Shown piece after piece: positions 57,353-64,000 of a DNA stretch of 64,000 nucleotides. Within the stretch, counting starts at the first letter, position 1. Each line of letters starts with the position of its first letter. This stretch comes from Nitrosomonadales bacterium (lineage in GTDB: Bacteria; Pseudomonadota; Gammaproteobacteria; Burkholderiales; Gallionellaceae). The notes below the pieces were generated by a model that had not been told where the DNA came from, ran no database searches, and saw only the letters and a list, made by a program, of their open reading frames with translations. The stretch covers positions 1 through 64,000 of the forward strand of contig JANYJE010000070.1 in NCBI GenBank assembly GCA_025408405.1, in the 5' to 3' direction. A program made the translations under genes and the position numbers.

Positions 57353-58621
57353 GTGAAACATACCTCCAAGCCTAATACTGTCGATGGGGTTGCTGTGCGC
57401 CCCGTGCTGAAATCCACCAAGCTGGCCAATGTCTGCTACGACATTCGCGGCCCGGTGATGGCGCGTTCCAAGCAGATGGAGGAAGACGGCCATCGCATCA
57501 TCAAGCTGAATATCGGCAATCTCGCGCCGTTCGGTTTCGAGGCGCCGGAAGAAATCCAGCAGGACGTGATTCACAACCTGCCCAACTCCTCCGGCTATTC
57601 CGACTCAAAAGGCCTGTTCGCCGCGCGCAAGGCGATCATGCATTATTCGCAGCAGAAGAAAATTTCCGGCGTGGGGCTGGAAGATATTTTTATCGGCAAC
57701 GGCGCCTCCGAGCTGATCGTGATGGCGATGCAGGGTCTGCTCAACACCGGCGACGAAGTGCTGGTGCCGGCACCCGATTACCCCCTGTGGACGGCTGCAG
57801 TCACCCTGGCAGGCGGCACGCCGCGCCATTATCTGTGCGATGAACAGAATGACTGGATGCCTGACCTGAAAGACATGCGCAGCAAGATCACCAGAAACAC
57901 GCGCGCCATCGTGCTGATCAACCCCAACAATCCCACCGGTGCCTTGTATTCGGATGCATTGCTGCTGGAGATTATCGAGATCGCGCGCCAGCACCAGCTG
58001 ATTATTTATGCCGATGAAATCTACGACAAGGTGCTGTACGACGGCGCTACGCACACCTCGATTGCCTCGCTGGCAGACGATGTGCTGTTCGTGACCTTCA
58101 ACGGCCTGTCGAAAAACTACCGTGCGTGCGGCTATCGCTCCGGCTGGATGATTGTGTCGGGCAACAAGAAGCATGCGCAGGATTACATCGACGGCCTCGG
58201 CATCCTGGCTTCGATGCGGTTGTGCTCCAACGTGCCCGGGCAATATGCCATCCAGACCGCGCTGGGCGGCTACCAGAGCATCAACGACCTGGTGGCGCCC
58301 GGCGGGCGGCTGTGCAAGCAGCGCGACCTCGCCCATGAATTGCTCACCTCGATTCCGGGTGTCACCTGCGTGAAGCCCAAGGCTGCATTGTATCTGTTCC
58401 CGCGTCTGGACCCCGTGATGTATCCGATTGCGGACGACCAGAAATTCATCCTCGAACTGCTGGAGGCCGAGAAGGTGCTGGTGGTGCAGGGCTCGGGATT
58501 TAACTGGCCGCATACCGACCACCTGCGCATCGTATTTTTACCCAACGCCGACGATCTCACCGAAGCGATCGGGCGTATCGCGCGCTTTCTTGAAAGCTAT
58601 CGCAAGCGGCATGGAACCTAA
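57353..58621 (+). CDS. PLP-dependent aminotransferase, class I/II (alanine transaminase AlaA-like; GTG start)
   Basis: KLNIGNLAPFGFEAPEEI...YSDSKGLFAARKAI...NPNNPTGALYSDALL...FNGLSKNYRACGYRSGWMI. Confidence 0.92.
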   Translation: MKHTSKPNTVDGVAVRPVLKSTKLANVCYDIRGPVMARSKQMEEDGHRIIKLNIGNLAPFGFEAPEEIQQDVIHNLPNSSGYSDSKGLFAARKAIMHYSQQKKISGVGLEDIFIGNGASELIVMAMQGLLNTGDEVLVPAPDYPLWTAAVTLAGGTPRHYLCDEQNDWMPDLKDMRSKITRNTRAIVLINPNNPTGALYSDALLLEIIEIARQHQLIIYADEIYDKVLYDGATHTSIASLADDVLFVTFNGLSKNYRACGYRSGWMIVSGNKKHAQDYIDGLGILASMRLCSNVPGQYAIQTALGGYQSINDLVAPGGRLCKQRDLAHELLTSIPGVTCVKPKAALYLFPRLDPVMYPIADDQKFILELLEAEKVLVVQGSGFNWPHTDHLRIVFLPNADDLTEAIGRIARFLESYRKRHGT

Positions 58622-58662
58622 TGCGGTGAAATGTGAAACGTAAAATTCAGGACTGACTGAAC

Positions 58663-58705
58663 TTTTCACCTTTCACCTTTCACTTTTCACCTTTCACTTT
58701 TCACC
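58663..58705. repeat. TTTCACC/TTTTCAC simple-sequence tandem array upstream of hom
   Basis: ttttcacctttcacctttcacttttcacctttcacttttcacc. Confidence 0.9.
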
Positions 58706-58715
58706 AGGTTAAGTT

Positions 58716-60029
58716 ATGAAACCAATCAATGTAGGACTGTTAGGCATCGGCACCGTGGGTGCGGGCACGTTTAACGTGCTGGCGCGCAACGCGGAAGAAA
58801 TCAGTCGGCGCGCTGGACGGCCGATAAAAATCACGGTGGTGGCGGACAGGAATTTGGAGTTGGCCAAGGCCGTCACCAAGGGGGCCTGCCGCGTGACCGA
58901 TGATGCATTTTCTGTGGTGAACGATCCCGAAATAGACATCGTCATCGAGCTGATCGGCGGCTACGGTGTGGCCAAGGAACTGGTGCTGAAGGCGATCAAC
59001 AACGGCAAGCACGTGGTCACCGCCAACAAGGCGCTGCTCGCCGTGCACGGCAACGAGATTTTTGCGGCTGCGCAGAACATGCGCGTGATGGTGGCGTTCG
59101 AGGCTGCCGTGGCCGGCGGCATCCCCATCATCAAGGCACTGCGCGAGGGCCTTTCCGCCAACCGCATCGAATGGATAGCCGGGATTATCAATGGCACCAC
59201 CAACTTCATCCTGTCCGAGATGCGCGACAAGGGGCTGAGTTTCGACACCGTGCTGCAAGAGGCGCAGCGCCTGGGCTACGCCGAGGCCGACCCGACCTTC
59301 GATATCGAGGGCGTGGATGCCGCGCACAAGATCACCATCCTGGCGGCGCTCGCCTTCGGCATTCCGGTGCAATTCGACAAGGCCTATGTAGAAGGCATCT
59401 CCAGGCTGGATGCCACCGACATCAAATACGCCGAACAGCTGGGCTACCGTATCAAGTTGCTGGGCATCACCAAGCGCACGCCGGAAGGCGTGGAGCTGCG
59501 CGTGCATCCCACGCTGATCCCGGCCAAACGCCTGATCGCGAACGTCGAAGGTGCGATGAACGCGGTGCTGGTGCAGGGCGATGCCGTGGGTGCGACGCTG
59601 TATTACGGCAAGGGCGCAGGTGCGGAACCGACTGCCAGTGCCGTGATTGCCGACCTGGTGGACGTGACGCGCATGCACACCGCCGACCCGCAAAATCGCG
59701 TGCCGCATCTTGCGTTCCAGCCCAACGCGATGGCCGACCTGAAGATCTTGCCCATGGACGAGGTGCAGACCAGCTACTACCTGCGCCTGCGCGTAGAGGA
59801 CAAGCCCGGCGTCTTGGCCGATATCACGCGCATCCTGGCGGACGAGCAGATTTCCATCGACGCGGTGATACAGAAAGAGCCGGGAGAGGGCGAAGAGCAG
59901 ACCGACCTCATCATGCTCAGCCACCTGACGCGCGAGAAGCACATCAATGCCGCGATCGCCAAGATCGAGGCGCTCAAGGTGGTGGCGGGCAAGGTGACGC
60001 GCATCCGCCTGGAAGCGCTGGGGAAATAG
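58716..60029 (+). CDS. hom: Homoserine dehydrogenase
   Basis: MKPINVGLLGIGTVGAGTFNVLARN...VVTANKALLAVHG...GIINGTTNFILSEM; C-terminal ACT domain. Confidence 0.96.
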   Translation: MKPINVGLLGIGTVGAGTFNVLARNAEEISRRAGRPIKITVVADRNLELAKAVTKGACRVTDDAFSVVNDPEIDIVIELIGGYGVAKELVLKAINNGKHVVTANKALLAVHGNEIFAAAQNMRVMVAFEAAVAGGIPIIKALREGLSANRIEWIAGIINGTTNFILSEMRDKGLSFDTVLQEAQRLGYAEADPTFDIEGVDAAHKITILAALAFGIPVQFDKAYVEGISRLDATDIKYAEQLGYRIKLLGITKRTPEGVELRVHPTLIPAKRLIANVEGAMNAVLVQGDAVGATLYYGKGAGAEPTASAVIADLVDVTRMHTADPQNRVPHLAFQPNAMADLKILPMDEVQTSYYLRLRVEDKPGVLADITRILADEQISIDAVIQKEPGEGEEQTDLIMLSHLTREKHINAAIAKIEALKVVAGKVTRIRLEALGK

Positions 60030-60031
60030 AT

Positions 60032-60059
60032 CGTCATTCCCGCGCAGGCGGGAATGACG
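60032..60059 (+). repeat. 28-bp dRS3-like palindromic repeat, copy A
   Basis: cgtcattcccgcgcaggcgggaatgacg (ATTCCC-N8-GGGAAT core). Confidence 0.9.
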
Positions 60060-60073
60060 GTTGAGGGAAGAGC

Positions 60074-60388
60074 ATGGAAAAATATAAGGTGCTGTTTGAA
60101 TCATTGGATTGGCAGCCCACTATAGCGGGAGCGCGCTTCAAGGTTTATCGCGACGGTGCTAAACAAGTTCGTCTGCTTGAACTGACTTCCGAATTTGTTG
60201 AGCCGGACTGGTGCGAAAAAGGGCATACAGGATTGGTGCTGAAAGGCGAATTGGAGATCGATTTTAAAGGGCAGCATGTGCGTTATCCTGAAGGGTCTGT
60301 GGTTTTTATTCCATCTGGCTCAGAGAGCGGACATATGGCACGTTCAATTGCTGCGGTGACGCAGCTTTTTCTGGTCGAAGATATTTAG
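60074..60388 (+). CDS. Small cupin domain protein
   Basis: EPDWCEKGHTGLVLKGELEIDFKGQHVRYPEGSVVFIPSGSESGHMA. Confidence 0.8.
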   Translation: MEKYKVLFESLDWQPTIAGARFKVYRDGAKQVRLLELTSEFVEPDWCEKGHTGLVLKGELEIDFKGQHVRYPEGSVVFIPSGSESGHMARSIAAVTQLFLVEDI

Positions 60389-60396
60389 GAAAATGC

Positions 60397-60424
60397 CGTC
60401 ATTCCCGCCTGCGCGGGAATGACG
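60397..60424 (-). repeat. 28-bp dRS3-like palindromic repeat, copy B (exact reverse complement of copy A)
   Basis: cgtcattcccgcctgcgcgggaatgacg. Confidence 0.9.
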
Positions 60425-60440
60425 GTGAAGAAAGAAAACT

Positions 60441-61874
60441 ATGAAATACATTTCCACACGCGGCAATGCTCCCGCCAAGAACTTTACCGAAATCCTGCTG
60501 GGCGGACTCGCCCCCGATGGCGGCCTGTATCTGCCTGAACAGTATCCGCAGGTGACGCGCGCCGAACTGGAGGTCTGGCGCAAGCTGTCCTACGCCGAGC
60601 TGGCGTACGCGGTGCTGTCCAAATTCGCCACGGATATTCCGGCGGCCGATCTCAAGGCCATCGTAGCCAAGACCTATACCGCCGAGGTGTACCACAACGC
60701 GCGCGCCGGTTCCGACACCACGCAGATCACGCCGCTGCGCACGCTGGAACCGGGACTGCACCTGCTGGAACTGTCCAACGGGCCGACGCTGGCGTTCAAG
60801 GACATGGCGATGCAGTTGCTGGGCAACCTGTTCGAGTACGCCTTGGCCCGCCAGCACGACGAGCTGAACATCCTCGGTGCGACTTCCGGCGATACCGGCT
60901 CGGCGGCGGAATACGCGATGCGCGGCAAGCGCGGCATCCGCGTGTTCATGCTGTCGCCTGAGGGCAAGATGAGCGCGTTCCAGACCGCGCAGATGTTCTC
61001 GCTGCAAGACCCGAATATTTACAACATCGCGATTCGCGGTGTGTTCGACGATGGCCAGGACATGGTCAAGGCTATTTCCAACGACCATGCCTACAAGGAA
61101 AAATACAAGATCGGCACGGTCAATTCGATCAACTGGGCGCGCGTGTCGGCGCAGGTGGTGTATTACTTCAAGGGCTATTTCGCGGCGACGCAATCCTGCG
61201 ACGAGCAGGTTGCGTTCTCGGTGCCATCGGGCAACTTCGGCAACATCTGCGCCGGCCACATCGCGCGCATGATGGGCTTGCCTATCGCCAAACTGATTCT
61301 CGCCACCAACGAGAATAACGTGCTGGAAGAGTTTTTCCAGACCGGCGCCTACCGGCCGCGCACCACCGCCGAGACGGCACACACCAGCAGCCCGTCTATG
61401 GACATCTCCAAGGCATCCAACTTCGAGCGCTTCATCTTTGACCTGGTCGGGCGCGATGCCGCCAAGGTGCGCGAGCTGTGGGGGCGCGTGGATACTGGCG
61501 CTGCATTCGATCTGCATGCGACCGAGTACTGGAAACGGATTTCCCAATACGGCTTTGCCGCAGGCAAGAGCACGCATGCGGATCGCCTCAATACCATCCG
61601 CATGGTGTGGGAGAAATACGGCGTGATGGTGGACACGCATACTGCCGATGGCATCAAGGTCGGCCTTGAGCACCGCGCAGCCGGCGTGCCGCTGGTATGC
61701 CTGGAAACTGCGCTGCCGGTCAAGTTTGAAGACACCATCGTCGAAGCCCTGGGGCGCAAGCCGGAGCGTCCGGCCGGAATGGAAGACATGGAAAAACTGC
61801 CGCAGCGCTGCGCAGTGATGGATGCGGATGTGGCGGCACTCAAGTCTTTCATTGCCGCGCACGTGCCGCAATAG
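60441..61874 (+). CDS. thrC: Threonine synthase
   Basis: MKYISTRGNAPAKNFTEILLGGLAPDGGLYLPEQYP...LSNGPTLAFKDMAMQLLGN...LGATSGDTGSAAEYAMRG. Confidence 0.97.
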   Translation: MKYISTRGNAPAKNFTEILLGGLAPDGGLYLPEQYPQVTRAELEVWRKLSYAELAYAVLSKFATDIPAADLKAIVAKTYTAEVYHNARAGSDTTQITPLRTLEPGLHLLELSNGPTLAFKDMAMQLLGNLFEYALARQHDELNILGATSGDTGSAAEYAMRGKRGIRVFMLSPEGKMSAFQTAQMFSLQDPNIYNIAIRGVFDDGQDMVKAISNDHAYKEKYKIGTVNSINWARVSAQVVYYFKGYFAATQSCDEQVAFSVPSGNFGNICAGHIARMMGLPIAKLILATNENNVLEEFFQTGAYRPRTTAETAHTSSPSMDISKASNFERFIFDLVGRDAAKVRELWGRVDTGAAFDLHATEYWKRISQYGFAAGKSTHADRLNTIRMVWEKYGVMVDTHTADGIKVGLEHRAAGVPLVCLETALPVKFEDTIVEALGRKPERPAGMEDMEKLPQRCAVMDADVAALKSFIAAHVPQ

Positions 61875-62076
61875 CTGTTCAGCCAACTTGTTTTTCCAGT
61901 TTCAATTCGAAGGCGAAACAAGGCGACGACGAAGAAAACCTGGTGCAGTGCACGCCAACCTCGCTGGCGAAGTTAGCCCGTTAGGGCGGCGGCAGCTACA
62001 GCTACAGCGCGAGAAGCACGGCTGGGCGTGAGCGAGGAAGCCAACGCAGTGTCAGCGATGAAGTGAAATTGGAGGG

Positions 62077-62517
62077 TTGATCATGCAAGCTGATGTGAGC
62101 ATTACCACCGTTGCACACGTGATCCAGCTGGCGGTGGCCCCTGTGTTCCTGCTGACCGGTGTGGGAGCAATCCTGGCGGTGATAATCAATCGTCTGGGGC
62201 GCATCATCGACCGTTTTCGCGTGCTGGAACACACATCGCCCAGTGCGGAAGAAGTGGGTGCGCATCATGCTGAAATGGCCGCGCTGGCCCATCGTGAGAG
62301 GGTGATCTACTGGTCAATCAGCCTGTGTACTGTGTGTGCACTGCTGATCTGCGTGGTGATTGCAACGCTGTTTGTGGGGGCGATGATGGGCGTGGAATTG
62401 TCGGGTGCCATCGCGCTGCTGTTTATTCTCGCCATGCTTGCCTTGATTGCAGGGCTGCTGAGCTTTCTGCGTGAAATCTACATCGCAACCGGCAGCATAC
62501 ACCGGACTGCAAAATAG
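62077..62517 (+). CDS. DUF2721 family membrane protein
   Basis: VAHVIQLAVAPVFLLTGVGAILAVIINRLGRIIDRFRVLE... Confidence 0.82.
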   Translation: MIMQADVSITTVAHVIQLAVAPVFLLTGVGAILAVIINRLGRIIDRFRVLEHTSPSAEEVGAHHAEMAALAHRERVIYWSISLCTVCALLICVVIATLFVGAMMGVELSGAIALLFILAMLALIAGLLSFLREIYIATGSIHRTAK

Positions 62518-62573
62518 CGGCTGGTGCATGGCGCCACGTGCGCGCCAATCTTTGACTATCCCGCTTCCCCGAC

Positions 62574-63176
62574 ATGACCAGCATGGATCCCCTTTCCCCT
62601 CAGGCCGAACCGGCGCCTGCCGACAAGATAAGCAGAAAACGTGTATGGCTGCGGCGCGCGCTGGAGCTGTTGCTGGTGATCGCTGTATTCATGGGGGTGC
62701 GTGCCTGGCAGCAGCGCGATATCGTGAGTGGCAAGGCTCCCGCCTTGCACGGCGAGCTGCTCGACCAGCGGCCATTTGTGATGCCTGCCAAGCCGGGGAA
62801 ACCCGTGCTGGTACAGTTCTGGGCTACATGGTGCGCGATTTGCCGCACCGAGCAAGGCACGATTGAAAAATTGGCCGGCGAAAATCTGGCCGGGCAAAAA
62901 TTGGCTGGCGAGAACCAAGTCGACGCCCGCTTCGGGGTGGTGACGGTGGCGATGCAAAGCGGCACGCACGAGTCGCTTTGCAGATTCATGGCGGAGCAGA
63001 AATTGAGCTTTCCCGTTTTGAATGACCCCGAGGGGCTGGTTGCAGCGACGTGGGGCGTGCACGCCGTTCCGGCCAGTTTCATCATCGATAGCAGTGGCCA
63101 GGTGCGCTTTGTCGAGATCGGTTATACGACCGAAATTGGGTTGCGCCTGCGCCTGTGGCTGGCGCAGTATTTATAA
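62574..63176 (+). CDS. Membrane-anchored thioredoxin-fold protein (TlpA/ScsD-like)
   Basis: N-terminal TM; VLVQFWATWCAICRTEQGTIEKL; WGVHAVPASFIIDSSGQV. Confidence 0.85.
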   Translation: MTSMDPLSPQAEPAPADKISRKRVWLRRALELLLVIAVFMGVRAWQQRDIVSGKAPALHGELLDQRPFVMPAKPGKPVLVQFWATWCAICRTEQGTIEKLAGENLAGQKLAGENQVDARFGVVTVAMQSGTHESLCRFMAEQKLSFPVLNDPEGLVAATWGVHAVPASFIIDSSGQVRFVEIGYTTEIGLRLRLWLAQYL

Positions 63177-63209
63177 TCGAACAATGTAAAATCAGACGGG
63201 GTACATTAA

Positions 63210-63575
63210 ATGAAAGAACGAAAAATCATCCCCATCCTCCCGGCTGCGGAAGCGAGCGCAAACGATTCCTCATGCAGCGCTGCCGAGGCCTACGCGCTGA
63301 TGGTGCTGGGGGATTCGATGCTGCCCGAGTTCGAGGATGGTGACGTTATAGTCGTCGAGCCGGAAGGTCTTGCACGCGACGGCTCCTTCGTGATCGCATT
63401 TCATAACGAAGAGCACATCTTGCGCCAGTTGCGTATCCAGTATGGCCGTTACTCGCTGGTGGCGCTCAACGAACAATATCCAAGTATGGATGTGCCCGGT
63501 ATCGAGGTGGTTAAGGGAGTGGTGATACAGAAGTCCAAGCCGGGCAAGCGCAAACATTCAAAATCCTACATCTGA
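63210..63575 (+). CDS. S24/LexA-like peptidase-fold protein without DNA-binding domain
   Basis: AYALMVLGDSMLPEFEDGDVIVVEPEGLARDGSFVIAFHNEEHILRQLRIQYGRYSLVALNEQYPSMDV. Confidence 0.8.
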   Translation: MKERKIIPILPAAEASANDSSCSAAEAYALMVLGDSMLPEFEDGDVIVVEPEGLARDGSFVIAFHNEEHILRQLRIQYGRYSLVALNEQYPSMDVPGIEVVKGVVIQKSKPGKRKHSKSYI

Positions 63576-63663
63576 CAGAACCAAGCCACCGAGCACACAG
63601 AGAAAAACGCGGTCACAATGACGCAGCTTCGCTCTCTGTGTACTCTGTGGCAAGGTATTTGAG

Positions 63664-63823
63664 CTTGTGGCTCCGACGTCACGTTGTGCTTCGCACAACA
63701 TGAGTCTTCACCGCAAGGTGAAATAATTGTTCAGCCGAAATTAGGGCCTTGTGGCTACGGCATCACATCACGCTACGCGAGATATGAGCCTACACCGTAA
63801 AGTGAAGGAATTCTTCAGCCGAA
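63664..63823. repeat. Two diverged direct repeats, period about 84 bp, preceding the dnaJ 3' end
   Basis: cttgtggctccgacgtcac...atgagtcttcaccgcaaggtgaaataattgttcagccgaa and cttgtggctacggcatcac...atgagcctacaccgtaaagtgaaggaattcttcagccgaa. Confidence 0.75.
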
Positions 63824-63839
63824 GAATTCCTTCACTTTA
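63798..63839. repeat. 19-bp perfect inverted repeat with 4-nt spacer overlapping the dnaJ stop codon
   Basis: taaagtgaaggaattcttc-agcc-gaagaattccttcacttta. Confidence 0.93.
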
Positions 63840-64000
63840 TCCATCCAGGATTTGGCACGGGGGCTGTGGCGGGCGCTGTCCTGTTCGCTGATGCTTTCGA
63901 ATTCGCGCAACAGTTCTTTTTGGCGCTCGGTCAGCTTCACCGGCGTTTCCACCACGACGTGGCAGTTCAGGTCGCCATGCGTGTTGTTGCGCATGCCCTT
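63815..64000 (-). CDS. dnaJ: Chaperone DnaJ, C-terminal fragment (truncated by window end)
   Basis: Minus-strand translation [61 protein letters not shown]. Confidence 0.88.
   Translation of the reverse strand, partial: KGMRNNTHGDLNCHVVVETPVKLTERQKELLREFESISEQDSARHSPRAKSWMDKVKEFFG

Noticed and set aside
58740-60104. 454-aa minus-strand ORF antisense to hom
   Set aside because: hom is unambiguous; shadow ORF typical of high-GC coding sequence.
60399-61886. 495-aa minus-strand ORF antisense to thrC
   Set aside because: thrC is unambiguous; the reverse translation is a low-information shadow ORF.
62880-62930. KLAGENLAGQKLAGENQ internal micro-repeat in the thioredoxin-fold protein
   Set aside because: Only two short units; likely a minor local slippage event without functional implication.
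1-64000. rRNA, tRNA, CRISPR arrays, intact transposases or prophage
   Set aside because: No cloverleaf T-arm signatures, rRNA blocks, regularly spaced direct repeats or transposase motifs were recognised on reading; a tRNAscan/CRISPR-finder/ISfinder run would be decisive.

Overview
64-kb chromosomal window from a betaproteobacterium. Gene content resembles neutrophilic Fe(II)-oxidising Gallionellaceae/Sideroxydans-type organisms; that affiliation is inference. Main content: (1) a complete Mto/Mtr-type extracellular electron-transfer cluster: monoheme cyt c, decaheme MtoA with 10 CXXCH motifs, MtoB/PioB-type porin and a tetraheme NapC/CymA-type protein, with a perfect FNR/ANR-type palindrome upstream and a terminator-like hairpin before the tetraheme gene. 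(2) An unusual operon at about 23.2-29.2 kb: a c-di-GMP-I (GEMM-I) riboswitch followed by an uncharacterised protein, an MglA/COG2229-like small GTPase, an ABC-ATPase/dual-specificity-phosphatase fusion, two tandem paralogous small proteins, a roadblock/LC7 protein and a ferredoxin/FNR/truncated-globin/zinc-ribbon fusion. I consider this the best candidate for an undescribed signalling system. (3) A second, structurally expanded GEMM-I-like element upstream of a PAS-GGDEF-EAL gene. (4) Housekeeping genes (mfd, ispD, ispF, tsaB, rimI, udg, queD, hom, thrC, serB, dnaJ 3' end) plus several c-di-GMP/HDOD genes. (5) Assorted repeats: inverted dRS3-like copies flanking a cupin gene, a REP-like element, and a 37-bp palindrome between small membrane-protein ORFs. 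No rRNA, tRNA, CRISPR array or intact transposase was recognised. All calls come from reading the sequence and ORF track; no database search was run.
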